From: Tigriopus japonicus
Taxonomy: Eukaryota; Arthropoda; Copepoda; Harpacticoida; Harpacticidae
Assembly (NCBI GenBank): GCA_010645155.1
Contig: CM021317.1
Coordinates: 2,071,565-2,135,564, forward strand
Length of the DNA stretch: 64,000 nt
Direction: 5' to 3'
The position numbers and the translations under genes were made by a program. Below, in pieces: positions 21,331 to 31,439 of this stretch. The notes beneath the pieces are model-generated. The model was not told the origin of the DNA, made no database searches, and saw only the letters and a program-made list of their open reading frames with translations. Position 1 is the first letter of the stretch; each line of letters starts with the position of its first letter.

Positions 21331-21830
21331 GTTTGAGCTTGCTGAGGTGGTAGGCAAATGGCCGCGGTGGAGAAGGTTGGGGGTGGGCCAACCGGTTTGG
21401 TTGAATCGAGGATGTTCAATTGTTGGGGGAGGGTAGGGGATATAGCCATGGTTTGAAGGGTGGAACGGTGGTTTGAAGTTTGTCAAGACTGGCTGTTTGC
21501 GTTGCGTCCCTTTAACATGTGCAGACTTGCACTTGGGGTTTTAACAAGTTCCAAATTTCATCGATTTCATACACATGTAGGGATGGAAGAACCCACAGTT
21601 TTCCTTTCTTGTGTTTTTTCAGTCCAAATTTTGCAAGCTTAGGGCACCATTGGGGGTGATCAAGTGTGCATCCATTCTTCCTATTAGGACATTGTTGTCG
21701 ACGATGAATGTTACAAATCTTGACCACGTCATTCGGCATGGCTAATAATTGGGTTGTTTCGGCATTACTAGTTGATTCAAATGATTCTGCGTTCGACGAG
21801 GAACATGACGTTTCGTAGTTTGGGACAAAT
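21331..21830 (-). pseudogene. ORF1-like zinc-finger region of the interrupted non-LTR retrotransposon
   Basis: The minus-strand frame from about 21815 has a serine/threonine-rich start, then VKICNIHRRQQCPNRKNGC followed by TLDHPQWCPKLAKFGLKKH. This cysteine/histidine pattern resembles CCCH-type fingers found in the first ORF of some CR1-like arthropod retrotransposons. After a frameshift near 21500 a proline-rich stretch (PPFHPSNHGYIPYPPP) follows and runs into the hAT insertion. Position and strand fit the reverse transcriptase at 17.6-18.2 kb. Confidence 0.6.
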
Positions 21831-21839
21831 CATTTTTAA

Positions 21840-22490
21840 AGTTGGTTCTAGGCAATTAAAAGAACAATTGATATCTTGAATATGAATTGGAGGCACATGT
21901 AGTTGTCAATATGGATTTTTGCCTTAAATATTTTCGCTTTTCAAACATTATTTAAGAATAATATTATCAACTTCAAATAAGTTTGAAATGAACATTTGCT
22001 ACAATAAATGTATGGCTGTTTACACAGTGTACATAAGCATAGGTGCAGTTTCCAATCGAAAAATAATTGTTAATTACCGAAAAAGTACGGTTTTAGGGCT
22101 GGAAGATGTATTTGGCAATGTTTTGAAAGTCATTATATGAACAAAAACTAAGCAAGCTGTTCGCAAAGCCACTATAAATGCAGGACGTTCCAAAAGTTGT
22201 TGCTGGCGCAGCATTGTTGTTCTTTCATATTATAGAAAAAAAACTAGCTTTCAAGTAATATCGTTTTTGTCAGCGTGAACATACTTGGGAAGGTTCTTTA
22301 TTTTTTTCCTGGTTTTCTTGCTATGCTACATTTCTGTTGTACCTTCTATTGCATGATATCAATGCAATGCACTGCTGATTGTTGACCCACAATAAAAGAG
22401 ACAGTCGCACTTTGAATCTCGAGATGACTTGGTCTTTCTTAAAGATTTATGGCCTTAGGATTGATCATGGCGCAATCAAGGTAGTCTTTC
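21840..22490. other. Intergenic DNA, no gene recognised
   Basis: A+T-rich with no domain-bearing frame and no element ends noticed. Confidence 0.4.
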
Positions 22491-22499
22491 ACCTAGACC

Positions 22500-22640
22500 A
22501 GGGGTCGGCAACCGGTGGGCCCAAGGGTGGTTTTTGGTGGGCCCGAAGCTAAGGGGAAGGTCCAAAATAGTGGGCCTGCGAGATATCAATGGTACTGTAC
22601 TCGTGGGCCTAAAGCTCTTTGATCATTAAGACCAGCCAGC
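22500..22640 (+). repeat. hAT-like dispersed repeat fragment with clear 5' terminus
   Basis: It begins CAGGGGTCGGCAACCGGTGG, a canonical hAT-type terminus, followed by several GTGGGCC stretches. The fragments at 9285 and 12208 match parts of it. No matching right terminus or target duplication was found. Confidence 0.55.
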
Positions 22641-22790
22641 CATCACATTATCCAGTTTTTCCGATAGGCAATCTCTTGTCCGGTATCAGATTGGTTCTCC
22701 ACCTGTGGGTGTGGAATAGTGTCTAATTTTTTTATTGAGAATGGTCGGAGAGGAGAATCGAACCTGAGACCTCTCTCATTACATGATCAT

Positions 22791-23010
22791 TACGAATCCG
22801 AAAATTCGCGCTGAAATCCAAACGAATCCGAATCTGAAAATTCGCGCTGAAATCTGAACGAATCCGGATCCGAAAATACGCGCTGAAATCCGAACGAATC
22901 CGAATCCGAAAATTCGCGCTGAAATCCGAACGAATCCGAAAATTCGCGCTGAAATCCGAACGAATCCGAAAATTCGCGCTGAAATCCGAACGGATCCGAA
23001 AAGTCCGAAT
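22791..23010. repeat. Tandem repeat, unit about 30 bp (36-bp variants)
   Basis: About seven units of CGAATCCGAAAATTCGCGCT followed by GAAATCCGAA, some with an extra CGAATC. Several units toward the right end are identical. The unit is a multiple of three, so both strands appear open (minus reads FGFQREFSDS repeatedly), but there is no start, no flanking coding sequence and no known domain. I treat it as a minisatellite. Confidence 0.9.
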
Positions 23011-23464
23011 TTAGAATTTTAAAGAAAACTAACATTCGCTTCACCTAGATGGCTCTTACATGATTTAGCATGCCCTTAACACATCCTACTAGGGTGCCCT
23101 CTCTTGTTCTTAAAATGAACAACTCTGCCGTCAAAGCAAGCCCTCTGAAGGAAGCAAAGTTAAGCTGCAATCAAAGAGAAAAATGACAATAAGCGTTATC
23201 TTGAGATAGAAACATTTGTGGGTGCTTCTGGTGAATATTAAGCCTCAATTTGTGATCAATCAGTGTGACTTTTTACTTTTTGAACACATTAATATCGTAG
23301 CTGAGCTCCAAAAGACTCGAAATATGAAGAGAAATCCATTTTAAGATGGAAGCTGCAATTTTGGTAACAAATCAAAGTTGAGGATAGATCTGAAATCAAG
23401 GGACTTTGCCCCTGTTTTGGCTCCATCTAGTGGCAATTTTTGTAATCTTCAATTAACAATCGTC
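23011..23464. other. Intergenic DNA, no gene recognised
   Basis: No recognisable frame or repeat. Confidence 0.4.
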
Positions 23465-23725
23465 ATTTGGGGAAGATGGTACAGCGCAATTACTTGAGGG
23501 GTGACCGAGCCATGCTCGGGTTCATGGGTTCGATCCCAGGTCTTCCCCCACATCCCCAAACTTGAGTCTAGTGGATAATTGCCTCGAACGGCGCAACTTG
23601 AACCCATAATGGGCCCCCTACGCATACATTCAATTGTTTGAAATCTGCGTAATTACGCGTCATTGACCCTGTAAAAATGTCCAGTGTGTAATGAAACACG
23701 CAATAAAGATTAGTATAAAAAAGGG
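23465..23725 (+). repeat. tRNA-derived SINE
   Basis: The 5' part resembles a tRNA gene: GGGGAAG at 23470 can pair with CTTCCCC at about 23543. An A-box-like TGGTACAGCGC and a B-box GGTTCGATCCC are present with normal spacing. The T-stem pairs only with a shortened loop and no anticodon arm is convincing, so it is not a functional tRNA. An unrelated body of about 170 bp follows and ends in AATAAAGATTAGTATAAAAAA, an A-rich tail. Confidence 0.7.
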
Positions 23726-24075
23726 CCGCAACTATTGGGGAAAATTGAAATTTGTATGGTTAAATCCATTCGGTGTCAAGTGCGCCTCCAACATTAACCC
23801 ATTAGATTTAAATTGCGAAACACATATTTGGTAAATTGGTGTATACAGACAAAATAGTCAAGGGATGGCTTTGTCATGAATATTAATGAATTTATGGCTT
23901 TTTTGCCAAATATTTTGAGGTTTTGAAGGAAATATGTATTGAATATTTTGCCACTTTTATCACATATTTTTCCGGGCCCTGCTTATGACCTTGTGCAAAC
24001 TAATGGACTCAAAATGGTTTCTCATTGTTTTTGAGCTGCGGAAGTCATTTTTTCAATGACAAATGCTTTGTAGAC

Positions 24076-24394
24076 GAGTGATGGACCGAAAGCGCTTTCG
24101 GCCGAAATTACGGCCGAAATTTCGGTTTCGGTTATGCCTACCGAAACCGAAAGCTGACAGGCACCATAAAGGATGGAGTTTGACAACAAAATCGAAAAAA
24201 TTCTCGTCCAAAAACCACTGAAATTTAAGTTTCCCGATTTTTCAAAATTTGCGCCTACCCAACATCGAACACATGAGCAATTTAATTTTTAAGGTGGATT
24301 TTGCATTTACACAATTTTGTAGTCAGCTGCTTTTTAAGCCCTTTTTCGGCCGAAACTTTCGGTTTCGGTTATGAGCCCTTTCGGTCCATCACTA
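24076..24394. mobile_element. hAT-like MITE (GTGATGGACCGAAAG family), perfect 8-bp duplication
   Basis: The ends GAGTGATGGACCGAAAG and, on the other strand, TAGTGATGGACCGAAAG are inverted. An exact 8-bp duplication TTGTAGAC flanks the element (24068-24075 and 24395-24402). At 319 bp there is no coding capacity; the subterminal regions carry repeated TTTCGGTTTCGGTTATG and its complement. Relatives begin at about 20551 (GTGATGGACTAAAAGCG, inside the hAT-like element) and about 52459 (GTAATGGACCGAAAA). Confidence 0.9.
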
Positions 24395-24616
24395 TTGTAG
24401 ACCCATGGTGAGATTGAGTATCAAAGGTTCATTCTCCTGACTAATGCATGAGCAAAAATCTTGTTTATATGTCCCTAAAACATAATTAAACAGAAGTACT
24501 TTAACCTTTGTTTTCACTTTATTGTTAAATATTCCATTGGATAACCTCATCAAATTAAAGAAGCCGGTGTCGATGTTGAGGTGTCGACACCGACACCGTT
24601 TCTCGTCACCCTCTAC

Positions 24617-25457
24617 TAGTGATGGGGGGCAAACAAGAGATTGGGCAAGCTGTACTGGCACAGTGCTTGGGCTTGCTGAAGCTTGGCATAGCTTGGGTGT
24701 TTGTACAAGTACTTTTCCCAGCTAACAGGTTTGCCAAATTTGCTATGAACGAAGAATAAACTTGCCATCCGAATTTCACTAAACCAGGCTGATTCAGCTA
24801 AATAGTGCCCATACCTTTAAAAGGATGTATTTTTAAGAAAATTACACACTTCAATTCTCTCACATGGGGAAATGCAAAAGATTTTGAGAATACTAAAAAA
24901 ACATTTGGCACNNNNNNNNNNNNNNNNNNNNNNNNNNNNNNNNNNNNNNNNNNNNNNNNNNNNNNNNNNNNNNNNNNNNNNNNNNNNNNNNNNNNNNNNN
25001 NNNNNNNNNNNNNNNNNNNNNNNNNNNNNNNNNNNNNNNNNNNNNNNNNNNNNNNNNNNNNNNNNNNNNNNNNNNNNNNNNNNNNNNNNNNNNNNNNNNN
25101 NNNNNNNNNNNNNNNNNNNNNNNNNNNNNNNNNNNNNNNNNNNNNNNNNNTGCATGATTTACTTGATTGATTAGATCGAGTCGAAAATCTGGTGCAATCA
25201 TATACTACTTGTATCACTTCCACTATTTATTGCTAAATTATGAAGGTCAAAAGATCATCGAAAATGCAACTTGACATTTTTTCTTCCAAGTCACACTACA
25301 AGTATCTTAACTCTTCAAAGGGCAACTGCCGGCAACTGCATCTTCCAATGTTCCTTGAGCTTGCCAAGTGTATTGGTGTATTGCCCAAGTAATGCTTGTC
25401 AACAACTTGTTCTTGGGTGTCTGTGATGACTCATTACTTGCCCAAGTCACATCACTA
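24617..25457. mobile_element. hAT-like element with unresolved centre (TAGTGATG termini)
   Basis: An exact 8-bp duplication CCCTCTAC flanks it (24609-24616 and 25458-25465). The ends start TAGTGATG on both strands, followed on the left by GGCAAACAAGAGATTGGGCA and on the right by GACTTGGGCAAGTAATGAG. Both subterminal parts are rich in CTTGGGCAAG-type motifs. About 240 bases of the centre are N. A second copy of the end lies at 47143-47230. Confidence 0.88.
24912..25150. other. Assembly gap (239 N)
   Basis: Run of N inside the TAGTGATG element. Any translation across it is meaningless. Confidence 0.99.
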
Positions 25458-25465
25458 CCCTCTAC

Positions 25466-26815
25466 CCTCATTCCGTTCTAATTGACGAGATTAGAAATAC
25501 TAGAAGGCAGAGATTGGCATTCAAATCTATGATTGCCCGACCCGGCACGGACTGTCTGTGACGTCATTCATCATGCGGGAAGCCAAAGTTCATGATTAAA
25601 GGAACCTTTTCTTCTAAGAAACACATCTAAACTATTTCGCTCATCTGAAAGGGCAGTTTGGTTAATGAAAATCCTCAAGTCTGCTGGAAATGTGTCTGAG
25701 GTATTAACCCGATATGCAAAAAGTGAATTTCAACTAGTGTGGAGTTTAAACAGGGGCCGATTAATTCACATGATCGGGTGATTGACAACAAAATCTCAGT
25801 GATGTAAAATCTCGGCTTGCGCAAGTTTTTTCACGGGAGGTGGTAGGGTAGGGTTACCTCTTAGAGAATGGGTGCTTTGCTCTGGTATATGAGCAAACAC
25901 GAATTTGAGGTTGATTTGCAACCCTGCTCAGAAGTCACGAAAGTCAGGGATGCCTCGCCTTTTGTCGCTTCTTAAAGAAAAAAACCTGTTTATTAAGGCT
26001 GGTAGACAGTGGGGAATATGATTTCACTTAAGAAAATTGGCAACTCCAGCACCAGGTCAGATCACTACAAAATCAACAAAGAAGAAGTACTCTGGTTTGT
26101 TGTTGAACTTCGTTAGAATCAGCTGAGTGTTCAACTGAATGCTCTTGACCAATCACCAGCGTGAATCATCGGCACCGTGTGTTACGGGATAACGGGATTA
26201 ATGGGGGAATGAACGGGATAAATCAGGGGATAAACGAAAAAGCCAATTAAGATGTGTTTTAATAGTTCTTGATATCCCTGAAAAATAGCTGATGAAAACT
26301 AATAACATAATTAGACAATACGGCAATAGTTCATAGATCTCCCATGGTTCTTGGGAACTGACAACTTAAGGGTATATGCAGTCTTAGGTATCAACAATGA
26401 TGAATATGTCTGGCACCAGTTTAAGCACACGATATTGAAAAGTATGCTTTGATTTTTTTCCGTATGCAAAGCTTTTTGTTGAATTTCAGAAATTTGCCTG
26501 AGGTGCATTCCAATTTGGCTTTTTGCAGAGCCCTGAAAATTTTGGGTCTAAAAACTACATATTTAACTCTTAACAGCATCTGTTTACTGTCCTCAAACTC
26601 ATGTGAAACCCTCAAGTACTGTTGCTTAGAGAATTTCTCAATAAAGCTAAACAAGAACAAAATTTAATTTTCCATAAAAACAAGCATTCATCTACATACA
26701 CCCACTCTTAGTTTCCCAAAAATGCATGTTCCAAGTAATAAAGTTTGGTTGTTTGGATTAATTCAACAGGAAATCATGAAGTAAAATTTGAGTAAAAACA
26801 TGAGAATTAAAATGA
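25466..26815. other. Intergenic DNA, no gene recognised
   Basis: At about 26180-26235 there are three degenerate GGGATAA units (ACGGGATAACGGGATTAATG). The short frames at 26311-26667 overlap on opposite strands without any domain. Confidence 0.4.
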
Positions 26816-26817
26816 AC

Positions 26818-27570
26818 ATAAAAATATCACAGAAGATTTACATAGTTATCACAGATTTGACTAGAAAAATAAGTTTGACTAGAAATAAACTTGACTTCAG
26901 CAAGACTCGGTCGGCCACGCCTTCGTCCGGCAGTCACGGCATCGGCCCGGTCGGCCACGGCATCGGCCCGGTCAGCCACGCCTTCGTCCGGCAGTCACGG
27001 CATCGGCCCGATCGTCCACGGCATCGTCCGACGGTCACGGCATCGTCCGAAGGTCACGGCATAGTCCGAAGGTCACGGCATCGTCCGAAGGTCACGGCAT
27101 CGTCCGAAGGTCACGGCATCGTCCGAAGGTCACACCCCTTCCCGGGGGGGCATCCACGTTAAAAAAATATATAAAAATATCACAGAATGTTTACATCTAT
27201 ATCACAGATTATGACTAGAGTTAATTTGAGTTTGACTAGAGGACCAACATTCCATCCCATAATCCAAGGTTGACCAGAGTCGTCCACCGCGTCGGGGAAG
27301 GTCGTCGGCCGTCCCATGCCTTGGCCGGGCCTCTTGACGGATCGTCCACTGCTTTCACGGGCCTTCCGCTGCACCCACGGGCGGATCGCTGCAACCACGG
27401 GCCTTCCGCTGCACCACCATGACGTAGGCTGCATTCACGGCCATCCCGCTGCACCACGTCCACCCGCTGCATCCACGGCCATCCCGCACGCACCACAGAC
27501 CTTCGTCTTCCCGACCAAGGGGGAGGGAGAGGGGAGAGGTTCTTCCGCCGCCATGGCGGGAACTACCGAC
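26818..27570. repeat. GC-rich minisatellite composite with direct A+T-rich spacers
   Basis: Two A+T-rich stretches (about 26818-26900 and 27172-27245; both AAAAATATCACAGAA, TTTACAT, ATCACAGATT and GTTTGACTAGA) each precede a GC-rich array. In the first array about six units of GTCCGAAGGTCACGGCATC (19 bp) occupy about 27021-27135, after longer CGGCCACGGCATCGGCCCGG units. The second array (about 27280-27495) has CCGCTGCACCCACGGGCC-like units. The arrays are far richer in GC than anything near. The long frames here on both strands come from the repetition. Confidence 0.85.
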
Positions 27571-27576
27571 TGCGCC

Positions 27577-27740
27577 ATGTAGCATGGCCGAGTGTTGTGA
27601 ATGACTAGATGTTTATTGTCTTAGAGACATAGATATTTATAGGGGGTAATAGATGCATTGTCGGGAGGGGCATACTCGGGAGCAGGATACTACAATAACT
27701 TAGAGATCATAGTGCAATCAATACTCTAATAAGACGCAAC
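27577..27740 (+). repeat. LTR-like dispersed repeat, copy 2 (partner at 6.69 kb)
   Basis: It starts TGTAGCATGGCCGAGTGTTG and shares GATATTTATAGGGGG and GAGCAGGATAC with the copy at 6685. It directly follows the GC-rich array. It is possibly a solo or truncated LTR; no internal region or partner LTR was found. Confidence 0.45.
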
Positions 27741-28667
27741 CTGTTTCAGAAGGTAAGTGCACATTTATTTCTGGCAAACTCTTCGTTCTACCTGTATTGT
27801 ATCTCTGATTTTCTCGCAAATTGTGATGCCTTGTTTCCCCTCAATTCTCTCAATTTATCGAATGATTGATATACCGTTAAGGTGGGATTTGAAACTTGAC
27901 AAAAGAGTGTCCATCTTTGCACTGTACAAATAAAAGGCTCCATTTTACTTGAGTTTAACCGTTCAATCCTAGGGATTCCAGCCTGTCTCAGTCAGACAGG
28001 TTTGGCTTTCCACTAATCTAAGATCGGTCGAACTAACTCCGGCCCAAATAAGAGCAATCCTTCAACTTTAAGTTAGTCTAATCAAGGGCTCACTAAACAA
28101 GCTGATGGCAACAAAGGCCAATGAACAATATGGTGCGTGCACAGGTAGTGGGCCATGATTGCCGTACTTCAAATAGCTCTGTTCTGTGGCCAACCATTTT
28201 GCGTTTTCGGGCCCAAAAAATCCCCTTTTGGCCTATATATGAGCCGCGTCCCATTGGTTACCGACTACCGTCTCTGAACTCACATTGAGAAATGGACGCA
28301 TTGAGTTGAGAATATCACGCAAGAAGTCTGACATGGGCCTGAAAATCTATTTTAATTGAAACTACGTCTCTTTCATTGTACCCAAGCAAATTGCTTTTGC
28401 ATGGTTCCCTTGAAGTATTTATGTTTTTTGAAAGCTTTTTCGGAAAACTGATTGATACGTTGTCCGGGCGAAGCTCGACCCCCTGGCATCGACAATCCAA
28501 AAAAAGAAAAAAATATACCCTACAACGAGATAGGATATTTTGCAAATGTGAAGGGCCCACTTTTGAACATGTTGCTTTTCTTTTTAATTGCACCTCTAAA
28601 TGATGAGACTAAAAGCCTAACTTATAGAGCGGGAAAACCAAACAATGAGTAAAATTTCACTTTAGCT
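27741..28667. other. Intergenic DNA, no gene recognised
   Basis: No recognisable domain in the short frames (for example 28315-28652). Confidence 0.4.
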
Positions 28668-28744
28668 CAGGGGTTCTCAACCTTTTTCCGGGGGATACCC
28701 ATTTTGGCAAGGGAAATATCCGATATACCCCCCTATGTAATGAC
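28668..28744 (+). repeat. hAT-like terminus fragment (CAGGGGTTCTCAACC)
   Basis: CAGGGGTTCTCAACCTTTTT is the end sequence known from Charlie-type hAT elements. Only about 75 bp is present before another element begins, and no opposite end was found. Confidence 0.5.
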
Positions 28745-29445
28745 TAGAGCGGCCGAAAATATTTAATTTTGAAGCCAAAATATTTAAATAATATTTAAGA
28801 AAAAAATATCAAAATATTTAAATCACAACCAAATATTTAAAAAATATTTAAATTTGTGAAGAGTTTTGATCAATAAATTGGCATTTCTGAAAATTTTGAT
28901 TAAAAAATCCAAATATTTGATGAAAAATTGGAAATGGCAGAAATATAAATTAACAAATCTTTCGAGCTAAACAATCATATTATACAATTAAAATTGGTTA
29001 TTCTTGACAGTCCCTATTTATACCCTACATTTAATTGATATTTTACTGCCTAAGGTTTGGTTGAATATTCAAACCAGAGTTTCCATATATTTTTTTCTTG
29101 TTTGAGTTACGGTTTTCTGTTTTAGCTTAAAGTAATTTTCGAGGCCAAGCTGACCAAAATATTTATTTACCACGCATATTTTTGATTTGAGTTTGCCTAT
29201 TCCCCTCAAAAAGAATCGAAAAAAATCGGAAGATTTTGACATTGTAGTCTTTGGAAAGGTCAGATTTTTTGTCAAAATTTCAAAAGATTTACTGAAATTA
29301 TGGAGATTCTTAAAATATTGCAATGAAAAAAGAGAATTTTCCTTTAATTTTGTAAGAAAAAGCCCAAATATTTCAAAACTGCTCAAAAACGCAAAATATT
29401 TAAATTAAATATTTCATATTTAATCAAATATTTTCGGCCGCTCTA
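28745..29445. mobile_element. MITE with TAGAGCGGCCGAAAATATTT termini
   Basis: The left end TAGAGCGGCCGAAAATATTT is repeated exactly inverted at the right end (29426-29445), giving TIRs of about 20 bp around a 701-bp A+T-rich interior full of AAATATTT. No transposase lies inside; the short frames are incidental. The flanks (GTAATGAC and ATCATAAC) are only partly alike, so a target duplication is not secure. Confidence 0.75.
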
Positions 29446-29499
29446 ATCATAACTAATCCAAAAATATTCTAGGCACTTTTTAGGGCACACGGGTAGTTT

Positions 29500-30240
29500 G
29501 ATTGCGCCAAAGTGTCCACGCATTGCCGTTATATTAGGCTCAAAGTATGACTACGAGAAAACTTTCGTGTCAGGGTGTAAAGAAGTCTGCCAGATGGGTT
29601 CCGCGTTTGCGGATCGTCCATCAAAAGGCGCGTTGCGAAGCTCTCAGTGCCTCTTTCTAAACAGCGTGGATAGGAAAGGGAAATAAATCGCGTCTCAATT
29701 CAATCGTGATCATGGATGCATCAGTCGGGTACATGCACACGCCTGAGACTAAAAATCCCTCGGAAAAAGACTTTCCTGGTCCCGATAAGGCCAAAGTGCG
29801 CGCGTCTCGAAAACATGTCATGGTGATCGCGTTCTTCGACAATGAGGTGATATACTCACGGTACGTGGCCAAGGGGCAAACAATTAATGCGGACTACATC
29901 ATTGATACGTTAAAAAGATTTTTTTTGAGCAAAAACAGGCCACAGAATGCTTCGTTTTCCGTTGGGACAATGCACCGGACCATACAGCAAAATTGGTTAA
30001 GTTTTACATTGCCAAAAACAACTTCTAAGTTTTGAAACACGAGCCTTACTCTCCAGATCTCGCATCGACAGACTTCTTGCTCTTTCCTACGATGAAATGA
30101 GACCTCAACGGTCTCAATATCATGCGCGAGGGCTTCAAGAAGGTTTTGGGATCGCCATGTAAAAGCCATACATAAGGCTCGACAAGTGGTACGAGCGTCA
30201 CAAAAAAAGCGAAAGATAAAATGGCGGCAGTGTCGAAAAA
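29500..30240 (+). pseudogene. Mariner transposase relic, DD34D
   Basis: Pieces of a mariner transposase follow each other in several plus-strand frames: KKSARWVPRL near 29580; MDASVGYMHTPETK and KVRASRKHVMVIAFFDN from 29712; KGQTINADYIIDTLKRF; then, after a frameshift near 29955, FRWDNAPDHTAKLVKFYIAK; then PYSPDLASTDFFLFP; finally DKWYERHKK near 30190. The last two aspartates are 34 residues apart (DD34D), true mariner spacing. The first aspartate box reads MDAS. Stops and frameshifts make it dead. It is unrelated to the two better preserved transposases at 10.4 and 18.8 kb. Confidence 0.82.
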
Positions 30241-31211
30241 AAGCAATAAAATATTTTCTTTTTGTATTATGCGCGTGTCATGAGTTACAACATCTTTTCA
30301 CTTTGATTTTGACCTCACCTCGTACTTGTCATTTCCTGTACTTTATTGGAAACCTTCCCAAAGCAAGTATCAGGAGGAATCAAACGTGACATAGTAAATT
30401 AGTGTCAAAGTACTTGACGAGTGACGACATGACACTCATATTTTTTGTTCTCAAAATAAAGCAATCATTAGGCACGCAACACTACAAAAGATAGTCTCCT
30501 TTTTCTCCTTAAAATTGTTAGCAACTCAAATTTTCGTTGCTTTCCCACTTTTTCAACGTTTCATTACTACCCAACTACAACCCCTTTGCATAAAAATCTA
30601 AAGAATTATGTTACGACATGTCGATTTAAGCAATCAATTCGTTAGCCATTAGTAACGAAAATATAAGCTACAATAAGCACCAAGGTATTTAGGGGTTCTT
30701 TTAGGTACGTTTGACATTGTTCAAAGGATTGCGAGCAGTTGGGCCCACATCAAGGTCGAAGTCTTTTGTTGTTTGTTATAAAGAAGCTTCTTTAGTTTGT
30801 TATAGATTAACTTCGACATTGTTGTTCAACGTAATGTGGATGTCCTTTTACTTGGGTTTATTCTGCACCATTCAAAGCAATGTTCCAAAGATTTTTTGAA
30901 AGAAATCAGCCACATTATGGGGACATCGTTGCATATATTTCACGATGATTCTAGTCATGTACCTCATTACGAATGCAACTCCGTTTTCTTCGTTTTCGCG
31001 TCTCATTTACTCTTTCGCACGATCATGTAACACGATAGGTGGAATTCTGGCGTCAAAGCAAAGGCGACTTTTCTTCTTTTACGTTTTTCCAAGATCCCCT
31101 GAATTTCACTGGACTGAGAGGCTGATGAAAAGAATCATGATTTTCAGTAGGAACAAATCAACTACGTTCTTCTGCAAATGAGACCTTGTCTAAGTGGACT
31201 TGAATACGTAT
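30241..31211. other. Intergenic DNA, no gene recognised
   Basis: Short plus frames at 30711-31181 have no recognisable domain. Confidence 0.4.
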
Positions 31212-31213
31212 TT

Positions 31214-31424
31214 CAATTTTCAGCTCAATCGAATGTTGGAGTTAAAAGTTATGCTCTCTCAAAGTTCAGTACAAATCCTACCAAGAATGAATGAACTATC
31301 CCTTTTGTGGTAATTGTTTTGCCACAAAAGGGGCGAACTCTTTCATTTTAGTATGCTCTCTTCAGTATAGAAGTTTGAGAAGGCATAACTTTTCACCCTT
31401 GCATTTGATTGAGCTGAAAGTTCA
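31214..31424. repeat. Foldback repeat with an inner hairpin
   Basis: The left arm (TTTCAGCTCAATCGAATG, later AAAAGTTATGCTCTCTCAAA) and the right arm on the other strand (TTTCAGCTCAATCAAATG, later AAAAGTTATGCCTTCTCAAA) form about 50-bp imperfect arms. In the middle CCCTTTTGTGG (31300) and CCACAAAAGGG (31322) form another hairpin. It lies directly beside the next element. Confidence 0.7.
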
Positions 31425-31439
31425 ACTACATAGTCAAAT

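Noticed and set aside
22790..23044. Minus-strand 84-residue repetitive frame (FGFQREFSDS)
   Set aside because: It is made wholly of the minisatellite units, with no conserved flanks or start context.
23465..23550. Possible functional tRNA gene
   Set aside because: The acceptor stem and B box look good, but there is no proper anticodon arm and the T arm pairs only with a shortened loop; an attached body and A-rich tail indicate a SINE.
24798..25223. Open frames through the N run
   Set aside because: Most of their length is unknown bases.
26788..27585. Long open frames over the GC-rich arrays on both strands
   Set aside because: They arise from tandem units without stops; no domain, and opposite strands are equally open.
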